A stretch of 64,000 nucleotides of DNA, from NCBI RefSeq assembly GCF_022682305.1, contig NZ_CP093528.1, positions 1,191,501 through 1,255,500 of the forward strand, written 5' to 3'. Both the position numbers and the translations under genes were made by a program. Below the pieces are notes generated by a model. It saw only the letters and a list, made by a program, of their open reading frames with translations, had not been told where the DNA came from and searched no databases. The DNA comes from Shinella zoogloeoides. GTDB taxonomy: Bacteria > Pseudomonadota > Alphaproteobacteria > Rhizobiales > Rhizobiaceae. This document shows, in pieces, positions 1-7,155 of this stretch (position 1 is its first letter; every line of letters begins with the position of its first letter).

Positions 1-717
1 GTCGGCTTCCGCCTTCTGGCGCTCGAACTGGTCGTAGGAGCCACGATAGAAGGTCAGCTTCTGCTGGTCGAGATGCACGATGGCGTTGACGGCGGTGTTG
101 AGGAGGTCGCGGTCGTGGCTGATGATGATGACGGTGTGCGGATAGCGCCGCACATAGTCTTCCAGCCAGAGCGTTCCTTCGAGGTCGAGATAGTTGGTCG
201 GCTCGTCGAGCAGCAGAAGGTCCGGCTCGGAGAACAGCACCGCCGCGAGCGCCACGCGCATGCGCCAGCCGCCGGAAAAGCTCTTGGCCGGGCGCTGCTG
301 CGCCTCGTGGTCGAAGCCGAGGCCGGCAAGGATGCTTGCCGCGCGCGCTTCGGCCGAATGCGCGCCGATATCGGTGAGCCGCGTCTGGATCTCCGCGATC
401 CGGTGCGGGTCGCTCGCCGTTTCCGCTTCCTTGAGAAGCGCGGCGCGCTCCTTGTCCGCGGCAAGCACGATCTCGATCAGGGATTCGTCCGTGCCCGGCG
501 CTTCCTGCGCCACCTGCCCGATGCGGGCATTCTTCGGTAGCGATATCGTGCCGGCTTCGGAGGCGAGCTGGCCGGTGATGACGCGGAACAGCGTGGACTT
601 GCCGGTGCCGTTGCGGCCGACAAGACCCACTTTCACGCCGCTCGGCAGCGAAAGGGAAGCGTTATCGATGAGGAGACGCCCGGCAACGCGGGCGGTGAGG
701 CCGGAAATCGTGATCAT
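1..717 (-). CDS. ABC-F family ATPase, N-terminal 239 residues (gene runs off the left edge)
   Basis: The start ATG is at 717 and the frame is open to base 1. The visible part is a complete first ABC domain: Walker A GRNGTGKST at residues 34-42, signature SFSGGWR at about 146-152, Walker B LLLLDEPTN at about 167-175 and the switch His in ISHD at about 201. It then enters the YRGSYDQF stretch that opens the ABC-F interdomain linker. ABC-F proteins are soluble, carry two ATPase domains and no membrane domain, and mostly act on the ribosome. The subtype (Uup, YheS or EttA-like) cannot be fixed without the linker and the second domain. There is no membrane segment, so an exporter is excluded. Confidence 0.9.
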   Translation of the reverse strand, partial: MITISGLTARVAGRLLIDNASLSLPSGVKVGLVGRNGTGKSTLFRVITGQLASEAGTISLPKNARIGQVAQEAPGTDESLIEIVLAADKERAALLKEAETASDPHRIAEIQTRLTDIGAHSAEARAASILAGLGFDHEAQQRPAKSFSGGWRMRVALAAVLFSEPDLLLLDEPTNYLDLEGTLWLEDYVRRYPHTVIIISHDRDLLNTAVNAIVHLDQQKLTFYRGSYDQFERQKAEAD

Positions 718-728
718 GCCGGCTCTAT

Positions 729-777
729 AGAGCAATTCCCGTAAAAGTGCGAAGCGGTTTTGCGCGCACGATCACGG
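729..777. repeat. Short rhizobial-type intergenic palindromic repeat, copy 1
   Basis: This sits between the ABC-F start and the end of the GGDEF gene. It has the pattern GAGCAATTCC, then AAAAGTGCGAAGCGGTTTT, flanked by CCCGT and ACGGG arms. The core with AAAAGTG and GCGGTTTT resembles a small repeat common between genes in Rhizobiaceae. A related copy lies at 33421-33475. The similarity is by eye only. Confidence 0.5.
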
Positions 778-789
778 GAAGATGCGGAG

Positions 790-1869
790 CTACGCCGCGT
801 TGCCCGCCCGGTAGGTCCGCCCCGACCGGTCGGCGACCTCGGCGGAGTAGATGCGCAGCGCGATGCCCGTTTCCCCCGCATAGGCGAGGGCCTGGTCCGC
901 CTGATCGTAGAGCATGGCCGGGGATTTCGCCGAATCGCTCATCGAGACGCCGACGGTCAGTGTCAGGAAGCCCGCCGGCAGTTCGCGGTCCATGAAGGGG
1001 AAGGGTTTTTCCGCGACCCGCCCCGCCACGCGCCGGGCGATGTTGACGGCGATCTCGCGATCGACGTCGGACAGCAGCAGGCAGAAGAGGTCCGGCCCGG
1101 TGCGGGCGACGAAATCGTGCTTCTTGACCGACTGGCGGAAGATGGCGGCGAGGCGCTTCAGCGTCTTTTCGGCCGCGCCCGCCGGATGGGTCTCGGCGAA
1201 TTCCTTGAGCTGCTCGACGCGGAAGAGCAGCAGCGCGGCGGTTTCCCCGGCCTCCTCCTGGAAGAGCGGCTTCAGGTGGCCGAGCAGGGCGGCATGGTTG
1301 GCAAGGCCCGTCACCGGGTCGTGGGTCAAGGCCTCGCGGCTGATGGAGAGGCCGGAGCGCAGGCCGTCGAGATGGGACTGGAGGTCTCCCATGCGGGCGG
1401 TGGCGGCCCGGTCGGCGCTGAGAATATCGCGGACCAGCGACAGCAGGCGCACCGTATCGCTGGAGAAATCGGAAATGCCGAGGACGGGATCGCGGCTCAT
1501 GCGCGCGGCGATTTCCTCCAGTTCCTGAATGGTCGCGGCGCGCTGGCGATGGTTCTCCTCCGTCATGCGGGTGATTTCGGAAAGCAGGCGCACGGCCTCG
1601 CCGGCCGCCTGGCCGGCGGCGAGAACATTGTGGCTCGGCAGCGCATGGCGCAGCGCAATGGAATCGAGGGAGGCCTGGTCAGGCGTCTTGCCGAGCGCGG
1701 CGATCTCGCGTGCCACGCCCGCATTGCCGTTCAGCGCCTCGAACAGCAGCTCGTAATTGCGCGGCAGCGGCGAGATGCCGAAGCTGGCCATGACATGGGC
1801 GATGCGCGCCATGATCGGCGGAACCGCCTGCGGTGCGTCTTTCGGGGCGGAAGTTGTTTTGCTGGTCAT
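790..1869 (-). CDS. Degenerate GGDEF-domain protein, probably not a cyclase
   Basis: A soluble protein of 359 residues. Residues 1-180 are helical with no recognised sensor domain. Residues about 181-345 have the GGDEF fold, beginning HDPVTGLANHAAL. The motif that should read GGDEF or GGEEF is TGPDLF (257-262), and the metal-binding segment that should read FDIDHFK is FRVEQLKEF (216-224), so both catalytic acidic sites are lost. From knowledge of the family such proteins do not make c-di-GMP and may act as scaffolds, GTP sensors or partners. It follows the ABC-F gene only after a repeat and has no obvious operon partner. Function is unknown. Confidence 0.85.
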   Translation of the reverse strand: MTSKTTSAPKDAPQAVPPIMARIAHVMASFGISPLPRNYELLFEALNGNAGVAREIAALGKTPDQASLDSIALRHALPSHNVLAAGQAAGEAVRLLSEITRMTEENHRQRAATIQELEEIAARMSRDPVLGISDFSSDTVRLLSLVRDILSADRAATARMGDLQSHLDGLRSGLSISREALTHDPVTGLANHAALLGHLKPLFQEEAGETAALLLFRVEQLKEFAETHPAGAAEKTLKRLAAIFRQSVKKHDFVARTGPDLFCLLLSDVDREIAVNIARRVAGRVAEKPFPFMDRELPAGFLTLTVGVSMSDSAKSPAMLYDQADQALAYAGETGIALRIYSAEVADRSGRTYRAGNAA

Positions 1870-1996
1870 GAAACGCCGTCGGCTGAAGGCGCGGGCAGGG
1901 ACCCGCGCTCTGGAGGTTCTTGGCGTAACTATCGGATTGCGCGGTTAATTTTGCGTGTGCTGGATTGCAGATTCAACCGGATCGAGGCGGGCCTCG

Positions 1997-2281
1997 TCAG
2001 GCGGTGCGCCGGGCGAGCGGAATCACCCGCATGAACTGGTCGATCACCGTCGGGCGCGACGGGTTGGCGGCGCGGGGCGGCCGGTTCTGCTGCATCTCGC
2101 GCATGGCCGCTGCATAGCCTTCGGCGCGGGCTTCCTTCAGGGCGACCTCGAAAGTCTTCTCGATGACCGGATAGCACTCTTCCGGCAGATAGGCGTCCGG
2201 GGCATCGGTGCCGTAAACGCGGGCCATCTTGCAAAGCGTACTGCCGAGCAGGGCTGCCCACTCTTCGTTCGTTCTTGCCAT
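1997..2281 (-). CDS. Conserved hypothetical protein, 94 residues
   Basis: Not recognised. The protein is small, soluble and largely helical, starting MARTNEEWAALL, with an acidic-to-neutral N-terminal two-thirds and a basic, Pro/Arg-containing tail. The ATG at 2281 is preceded by a purine-rich GAGAGGAAA about six bases upstream, which supports this frame over a longer overlapping frame at 1929-2315. There is no signal peptide, membrane segment or metal motif. A 9-bp-arm palindrome lies about 85 bases upstream (2365-2384). Base composition and codon use match the neighbours. Confidence 0.65.
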   Translation of the reverse strand: MARTNEEWAALLGSTLCKMARVYGTDAPDAYLPEECYPVIEKTFEVALKEARAEGYAAAMREMQQNRPPRAANPSRPTVIDQFMRVIPLARRTA

Positions 2282-2364
2282 TGCATTTCCTCTCTTCGGG
2301 CGAGGCGCGCGCCATTCGGCGTCGGCCCCAATGGCAGCGACTATCTCATTACCGATCGCCCGTG

Positions 2365-2384
2365 CCTGTCACCTGGGTGACAGG
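2365..2384. promoter_or_regulatory. Perfect 9-bp inverted repeat, candidate operator
   Basis: CCTGTCACC, two bases, then GGTGACAGG. It lies in the 199-bp gap between the DinB gene and the 94-residue gene, upstream of the latter. There is no T-run on either side, so it is not an intrinsic terminator. It could be a binding site for a dimeric regulator; which one is unknown. Confidence 0.35.
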
Positions 2385-2480
2385 GCGGGACAGCCCCCGA
2401 AATCGGTGTAGAGCGCTTCCATACGCTACAACTGTATCACTACTGTTGCAGGAACAGGAAGATGCCGCTCACCCTAAAAT

Positions 2481-2990
2481 TTATAGGTATTCTTTACCCT
2501 CGGTCCGCACGAAATAAATGAGGTCCAGTGCAAGGCTCGGGCCGCCGAGGGCCGTCAATATGCCGTGGCACTGGCCGCGGTGATGGGTCTGGTGGTTGAA
2601 AACATGGGTCAGCGCCGGCCCGAGCGGATGGGTGATGACCGCCGGATTGGTGAGCGGACTATAGGTGATGTCGCTCCGGATCTGCCCATCTGTCAGCGAA
2701 TCGACAAAGGCGGCGAGGCGCGCATCCTCCGCCTGCCGCGCGGCCCAAAGCCCCGCGAAATCCTCGTGCAGCACCGCGTCGAGACTGGTCGGCGCGTCGC
2801 CCTCGCCGGTGAAACGCTTCAGCCAGATGCGGTCGGCGGTCAGGAGATGGTTGAGCGTGCGGTGAAGAGAGCCGAAGAACGCGCCGAGATTCCTGCGGAA
2901 AGCCTCGTCGTCGAGCTTACCCACCTCCGTGTAGAGGGTGCGGTTGGCCCAGGCGTTGTAGGCGGCGAACATGCGGTAGTGGTTGAGCAT
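2481..2990 (-). CDS. DinB-family putative metal-dependent protein
   Basis: A protein of 169 residues from the ATG at 2990; the frame extends to 3095, but family members begin at MLNHYRMFAAYNAWAN, as here. The DinB four-helix fold is shown by HLLTADRIWLKRF in the first half and HVFNHQTHHRGQCH near residues 135-148, supplying the usual His triad (H in HLLTADRIW plus two in HQTHHRGQ) for a divalent metal. DinB/YfiT proteins include thiol-dependent transferases; the substrate here is unknown. It is divergent from the GST gene at 3124 with a 133-bp gap, so glutathione or other thiol chemistry is a weak contextual hint only. Confidence 0.85.
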   Translation of the reverse strand: MLNHYRMFAAYNAWANRTLYTEVGKLDDEAFRRNLGAFFGSLHRTLNHLLTADRIWLKRFTGEGDAPTSLDAVLHEDFAGLWAARQAEDARLAAFVDSLTDGQIRSDITYSPLTNPAVITHPLGPALTHVFNHQTHHRGQCHGILTALGGPSLALDLIYFVRTEGKEYL

Positions 2991-3123
2991 CGCGATCTCC
3001 ATGACGGCGCGCATTATAGAGGAAGCAGCCATCGACCGCGTGAATGCGACCCATGAAATTATCTGATTTGCGCGCGGCGCGGCGCTGCGCTCCAATGCGC
3101 GCCGACCGAACGACGAGGCTTCG

Positions 3124-3813
3124 ATGACCCGACTGCTCTACGCCCTTGCCGGCGCCGACAAGGCCCGCCAGTTCTCGCCCCATGTCTGGAAGACCGTGAT
3201 GTCGCTCGCCCACAAGGGTCTCGACTACGAGACGGTGCCGGTGAGCTTCACCGATATCCCGGCCATCGAGAACGGCTGCACCGCGACGGTGCCGCTGCTG
3301 CGCGACGGCGAAAAGCTGGTGCGCGACAGTTTCGAGATCGCGCTCTATCTCGATGAGGCCTATCCCGACCGCCCCTCGCTCTTCGGCGGGGAGGGCGGCA
3401 AGGCGATGGCCCGCTTCATCGAGAACTGGTCGCAATCGACGCTGCACATGGCCGTCACCCGCATCGCCATCCTCCATATCCATGACCTGCTCGGCCCCGA
3501 GGACAGGGCCTATTTCCGCCGCAGCCGCGAGGAGCGGCTTGGCGCGTCGCTGGAGGATATCGCGGCGGCGGGCCGGGCGGAGGTCGAGGGCTTCGCCAAA
3601 AAGCTCCAGCCGTTGCGCAACATGCTGAAGGTCCAGCCCTTCATCGGCGGTGAGGCGCCGCTTTTCCCCGACTATATCGTCTTTGGCGCGCTGCAATGGC
3701 TGCGCACCACCGCGGGCGCCAAAGTGCTGGAGGCGAACGATCCCGTCGCCCTCTGGTTCGCGCGGTGCCTGGACCTGCACGGCGGCGTCGGCCATCGTGT
3801 GACGGCTGCATGA
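3124..3813 (+). CDS. Glutathione S-transferase family protein (LigE/beta-etherase-like)
   Basis: A cytosolic protein of 229 residues. An N-terminal thioredoxin-like GST domain (1-80) contains the cis-Pro region TVPLLRDGEKLVRDSFEIA, where VP and the DS pair bind glutathione. An all-helical C-terminal domain runs from about 90 to 220. The spacing and the SP(H)VWKTVMSLAHKGL start resemble the beta-etherase-like GST subgroup. The family conjugates glutathione or cleaves ether/thioether substrates; the substrate is unknown. The gene stands alone between the divergent DinB gene and ndk. Confidence 0.85.
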   Translation: MTRLLYALAGADKARQFSPHVWKTVMSLAHKGLDYETVPVSFTDIPAIENGCTATVPLLRDGEKLVRDSFEIALYLDEAYPDRPSLFGGEGGKAMARFIENWSQSTLHMAVTRIAILHIHDLLGPEDRAYFRRSREERLGASLEDIAAAGRAEVEGFAKKLQPLRNMLKVQPFIGGEAPLFPDYIVFGALQWLRTTAGAKVLEANDPVALWFARCLDLHGGVGHRVTAA

Positions 3814-3917
3814 AAGTTTGAGACGGAACGCGCCAAACGCCGCCACCCCCTTGTTTTGCGGGGCGTTGGCGGCTATTGAACCGCCACTTTCACCGGAAAA
3901 CCAAGGGAAACGGGAAA

Positions 3918-4340
3918 ATGGCGATTGAACGCACCTTTTCGATGATCAAGCCGGACGCAACGAAGCGCAACCTTACCGGCGCGATCACCAAGATGCTCGA
4001 AGACGCAGGCCTGCGCGTCGTAGCTTCCAAGCGCGTCTGGATGAGCAAGCGCGAAGCCGAAGGCTTCTACGCCGTTCACAAGGAACGCCCCTTCTTCGGC
4101 GAACTCGTTGAAGGCATGACCTCCGGCCCGACGATCGTCCAGGTTCTCGAAGGCGAGAACGCGATCCTCAAGAACCGCGAAGTCATGGGCGCCACCAACC
4201 CGGCCAACGCTGACGAAGGCACGATCCGCAAGACCCACGCTCTCTCCATCGGCGAGAACTCGGTCCACGGCTCCGACGCTCCGGAAACGGCTGCCCAGGA
4301 AATCAAGTACTGGTTCTCCGACACCGAAATCGTCGGCTGA
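3918..4340 (+). CDS. ndk: Nucleoside diphosphate kinase
   Basis: A protein of 140 residues, exactly the bacterial Ndk length, from the ATG at 3918 ([14 protein letters not shown]). An upstream in-frame extension to 3876 is not part of the family. The catalytic phospho-His is H117 in NSVHGSDA, and the P-loop-like KPDATKRN is at 11-18. It transfers gamma-phosphate among NTPs and NDPs in the cytoplasm. Purine-rich bases precede the ATG. It is followed 45 bases later by a clear intrinsic terminator, so it is probably monocistronic. Confidence 0.98.
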   Translation: MAIERTFSMIKPDATKRNLTGAITKMLEDAGLRVVASKRVWMSKREAEGFYAVHKERPFFGELVEGMTSGPTIVQVLEGENAILKNREVMGATNPANADEGTIRKTHALSIGENSVHGSDAPETAAQEIKYWFSDTEIVG

Positions 4341-4385
4341 ATCGGTTTGTCCGGCTGAGGCCGGAAGCCTTTGAAATGACTCTGG

Positions 4386-4413
4386 AACCGGGGCCGAAAG
4401 GCCCCGGTTTTTC
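4386..4413 (+). terminator. Intrinsic terminator of ndk
   Basis: The stem AACCGGGGCC / GGCCCCGGTT closes a GAAA loop and is followed by TTTTT. The T-run overlaps the stop codon of the convergent lipoprotein gene at 4412. Confidence 0.9.
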
Positions 4414-4909
4414 ATTGCCCGCATTTTGCCGTTTCGAAATGCGCGGGCGCCTTGCCGTCCTTGAAGACTTCCGGGTTCTTGTCATAGCCGGGGCCGACGA
4501 CGAGCGGCTTGGCCGGAAGCACGCTCTGGTCGACATTGGAGGTCACGTCCACCTCCAGCGCCTGCAACTGGCCGCCGTCCGGCCCGACCACCGCGATCCT
4601 GACTTTGTAGGGCCGTCCCTTTTTCACGCAGGTCACGTCCGGGCTTTCCAGCACCACGCGCGGTAGGCCGGGGAAGATTTTCCGTTCCAGCGTCAGCGCC
4701 GCGCCGCCCGCCGGGTTCTCGAATTCGGCCTTCACGATGGAGCCGCCGGGCAGAGGCTGCGTCTGCTCCAGCGTGACGAGATAGGTCGCGTAGGCGAGAC
4801 GGTAGTTGAAGACGAACATCCGGCCGGTCAGCTTCAGCGGCTCGGGGCCGGCCTCGCGCTGGCAGGCGGCAAGCAGCAGCACGAGCAGGATCGGCAGAAG
4901 TCGTTTCAT
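4412..4909 (-). CDS. Putative lipoprotein of unknown function
   Basis: A 165-residue protein, MKRLLPILLVLLLAAC then QREAG: a lipoprotein signal peptide with lipobox LAAC and lipidated Cys at residue 16. The mature part is beta-rich (for example MFVFNYRLAYATYLVTLEQ) with two further cysteines, one in DVTCVKKG and one in the C-terminal TAKCGQ, which could pair. The ATG overlaps the stop of the CGNR regulator by four bases (ATGA), so the two are co-translated. It is probably anchored in the periplasm. I do not recognise a family. Confidence 0.75.
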   Translation of the reverse strand: MKRLLPILLVLLLAACQREAGPEPLKLTGRMFVFNYRLAYATYLVTLEQTQPLPGGSIVKAEFENPAGGAALTLERKIFPGLPRVVLESPDVTCVKKGRPYKVRIAVVGPDGGQLQALEVDVTSNVDQSVLPAKPLVVGPGYDKNPEVFKDGKAPAHFETAKCGQ

Positions 4910-5460
4910 GGCCGTTGGTCCTCTCGGTTGCGGCGATAGTGGCGGTTTGCCTTCGCCCGGTTGCCGCAGACGGCCATGTCGCACCAGGCGCGTGAGCGGT
5001 TGCGGCTGCGGTCGAGAAACAGCCATTGGCAGTTCGGGCAGATTTTCAGCCGCTCCGGTTCCGGCCGCGACAGCAGCAGGAGTGCGGAGCGGGCCGTCGC
5101 GGTATCGAGCGCCTGCGGCTGCGCGCCGGATCGGCGCAGCGTCGCCGCGCTGGCCTCGAGCAGGTCGGCAAGCAGCGCGGGCTTTCCTTCGCCCCGTGCT
5201 TCCGCGCGAAAGTGCCGGTCTATCGCCTCGCGCAGCGCGATCAATCCGGCGCGCGCCGTCTCGCGGGCCGGCTCCAGTCCGCCGAAAAGATCGCGTTCCG
5301 CTCCGTGCCGGTTCGCGCCGGTCGCGAAGGCGTCCATCACCGCCGGATCGGCAAAGCGGTCGATCCGCCGTTCCGGATCTGCGCGCAGCACGACGGAATT
5401 GGCGACATCGAGGGCGAGCGCGCCGCCGGAGAAACGATGCGGGGTCCAGGCGAAGGTCAT
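4906..5460 (-). CDS. CGNR zinc-finger / ABATE-domain regulator
   Basis: A protein of 184 residues. Residues 1-130 match the ABATE-type N-terminal domain (FSGGALALDVANSV and an Arg/Asp-rich helical stretch). The C-terminal 45 residues hold a treble-clef zinc finger, CPNCQWLFLD, then WCDMAVCGNRAKANRHYRR, including the signature CGNR. The CGNR family is predicted to bind DNA. The gene is divergent from the LivH-like permease across only 62 bases that contain a 28-bp palindrome, which suggests it represses itself and the permease. A -10-like TAGAAT on the minus strand at 5466-5471 would place its transcript start at or next to the ATG. Confidence 0.88.
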   Translation of the reverse strand: MTFAWTPHRFSGGALALDVANSVVLRADPERRIDRFADPAVMDAFATGANRHGAERDLFGGLEPARETARAGLIALREAIDRHFRAEARGEGKPALLADLLEASAATLRRSGAQPQALDTATARSALLLLSRPEPERLKICPNCQWLFLDRSRNRSRAWCDMAVCGNRAKANRHYRRNREDQRP

Positions 5461-5469
5461 GCGATATTC

Positions 5470-5501
5470 TAACTGGTAAAAGCAATTTTGCCAGTTATAA
5501 T
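5470..5501. promoter_or_regulatory. 28-bp palindrome plus TATAAT box in a divergent promoter
   Basis: Bases 5470-5497 form an inverted repeat, TAACTGGtAAAA at left and TTTTgCCAGTTA at right, pairing at 11 of 14 positions. A perfect TATAAT at 5496-5501 overlaps its right edge and would start permease transcription about 15 bases before the ATG at 5523. The site touches likely promoters on both strands, so a bound dimer should block both. Confidence 0.6.
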
Positions 5502-5522
5502 TTGTCGAAGCCCGGAGCGCCC

Positions 5523-6419
5523 ATGGCCTATTTCCTGCAGCAGGTCGCCAATGCCGCGCCGGTCGCCGCGCTCTATGCGGCGCTGGCCTTCGGCTATTCC
5601 ATCGCCTTCGCGGTGACGCGGCGGGCGGATATCGGCTATGGCGCGCTCTTCGCTTTCGCGGCGCAGATGTTCGTGCTGTTTGCAGGCTATGGCTGGAACC
5701 AGCTCTGGCTTGTACTGCCGGCCGCGCTAGCCTTCGGCGGGGTCGTTGCACTTGTCTATGGCGTCGGTGCCGGCCTCGTCATCGGGCGGCATGTCATGCG
5801 CCCGCTCGCCTTTTCCTCGGATAATACGGTGGTCGTCGCCGCGCTCGGCACCGTTCTGGTGCTGATGGAGACGGCGCGGCTTGCCTCCGATACGCGCAGC
5901 CTCTGGCTGCCGCCGCTTCTGGCGATGCCGGTGGTGCTCTGGAACGATCCGGCCTTCCCGGTCGTGCTCACCGTGCTGCAGCTGGCCAACACGCTGGCAT
6001 TCGTCGCCATCGTCGCCATCGGCCACGTCTTCCTCTCCCGCTCGGCCTTTGGGCGGCGCTGGCGCGCGGTCTCGCAGGACCGGCGGGCGGCGGAGCTGTG
6101 CGGCGTGGATGCGGCGGGCGTCTATCTTGCGGCCTATGCCGGGGCGGCGCTGATCGCCAGCCTCTCCGGCATCCTCGCGGTTTCCTATTACGGCAACATG
6201 GATTTCGGCTCCAGCCTCGTCTTCGGGGTGAAGGTGCTGTTCATTGCCGCCATCGGCGGAGCCGGGGCGCCGCTCCGCTCCGCGCTCGGCGGCGCGGCGA
6301 TGGGGGCCGCCGAAACGCTCTGGAGCGCCTATGGCGAATTCCTCTGGCGCGATTTCGCTATCTTCTCGGCGCTGGTGCTGCTGCTCGTGATCTTCCGGCG
6401 GGAGCGGCCGGCGCCGTAA
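5523..6419 (+). CDS. LivH-like branched-chain amino-acid-type ABC permease, orphan
   Basis: A protein of 298 residues with about eight hydrophobic helices, the LivH/LivM permease fold (BPD_transp_2). It has the characteristic cytoplasmic loop AFGRRWRAVSQDRRAAELCGVDAAGVYLAAYAGAALIA (given here only as position, about residues 175-212), which couples to the ATPase, followed by a Gly-rich final third (IAAIGGAGAPLRSALGGA). In normal systems LivH works with LivM, two ATPases and a periplasmic binding protein; none is adjacent here. It is divergently controlled with the CGNR regulator and convergent with moaE. The substrate is unknown. It may borrow subunits or act alone. Confidence 0.82.
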   Translation: MAYFLQQVANAAPVAALYAALAFGYSIAFAVTRRADIGYGALFAFAAQMFVLFAGYGWNQLWLVLPAALAFGGVVALVYGVGAGLVIGRHVMRPLAFSSDNTVVVAALGTVLVLMETARLASDTRSLWLPPLLAMPVVLWNDPAFPVVLTVLQLANTLAFVAIVAIGHVFLSRSAFGRRWRAVSQDRRAAELCGVDAAGVYLAAYAGAALIASLSGILAVSYYGNMDFGSSLVFGVKVLFIAAIGGAGAPLRSALGGAAMGAAETLWSAYGEFLWRDFAIFSALVLLLVIFRRERPAP

Positions 6420-6422
6420 GGC

Positions 6423-6896
6423 TCAGGCCCACTTGTCCCGCGCCCGGTCGTCGCTGTCCTTGGCGTCGACCCAGCCGCCGACGCTGCCGTGGGCAAAGTG
6501 CTCCTTCTTCCAGAAGGGCGCGGAGGTCTTCAGGTAGTCCATGACGAAGGACGCGCCGTCGAAGGCGGCGTGGCGGTGCGGGGCGGCGGCGATGACGAGC
6601 ACGATGTTGCCGCCCGGCGCGATCCTGCCAACGCGGTGGATTGCCGTGATGCCGAGAAGCGAGAAGCGCTCGACGGCCAGCCGGCAGATGCGGCCGATCT
6701 CCGCCTCGGCCATGCCGGGATAATGCTCCAGCTCCAGCGCGGAAAGTTTGCCGCCCTCGTCGCGGCAAAGGCCGGTGAAGGTCACGACGGCACCCGCCGA
6801 GGCCCCGCCAGCCGTAAGGCGCGCCGTTTCGGCCATAACGTCGAAATCGTCCGTCTGGACGCGCACGACGACCGGAGCCGAAACGCCGCCGGCCAT
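6423..6896 (-). CDS. moaE: Molybdopterin synthase catalytic subunit MoaE
   Basis: A protein of 157 residues. It converts cyclic pyranopterin monophosphate to molybdopterin with two thiocarboxylated MoaD. The family motifs are visible: VTFTGLCRDE, LELEHYPGMAE, the HRVGRIAPG strand and the catalytic lysine region SAPFWKKEHF (about 128-137). It lies three bases after moaD in a moaD-moaE pair that follows pgsA on the minus strand. The window also encodes a molybdopterin oxidoreductase (14090) that would need this cofactor. Confidence 0.96.
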   Translation of the reverse strand: MAGGVSAPVVVRVQTDDFDVMAETARLTAGGASAGAVVTFTGLCRDEGGKLSALELEHYPGMAEAEIGRICRLAVERFSLLGITAIHRVGRIAPGGNIVLVIAAAPHRHAAFDGASFVMDYLKTSAPFWKKEHFAHGSVGGWVDAKDSDDRARDKWA

Positions 6897-6899
6897 GGT

Positions 6900-7154
6900 T
6901 CAGCCCCCCGTCATCGGTGGGAAGAGGGCGATCTCGCGTGCGCCGGCGATAGGCTCGTCGTGCTCGACATGCTCGTGGTTGATCGCGATGCGGATGACCT
7001 TGTCATGCTCCAGCGCGTAGGCGTAGTCCTCGCCGAGCGTCTTGAGGTGCCGGAGCAGGTCGCCGCCGGTCTTGACGGAGGCGGGCAGGTCGATCTCTTC
7101 TTCGCCCTTGCCGATCCGTTCGCGCACCCAGGCGAAATAGACGAGCTTCGTCAT
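6900..7154 (-). CDS. moaD: Molybdopterin synthase sulfur carrier subunit MoaD
   Basis: A protein of 84 residues with a ubiquitin-like beta-grasp fold, starting MTKLVYFAWVRERIG and ending ALFPPMTGG. The C-terminal Gly-Gly is adenylylated by MoeB and thiocarboxylated to donate sulfur to MoaE. The length is typical. It begins one base beyond the stop of pgsA and is followed by moaE, consistent with a pgsA-moaD-moaE operon. Confidence 0.96.
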   Translation of the reverse strand: MTKLVYFAWVRERIGKGEEEIDLPASVKTGGDLLRHLKTLGEDYAYALEHDKVIRIAINHEHVEHDEPIAGAREIALFPPMTGG

Positions 7155-7155
7155 C

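Noticed and set aside
1889..1908. GCGCGGG...CCCGCGC hairpin just upstream of the GGDEF gene
   Set aside because: No T-run on either strand and no conserved context; could be chance in GC-rich DNA.
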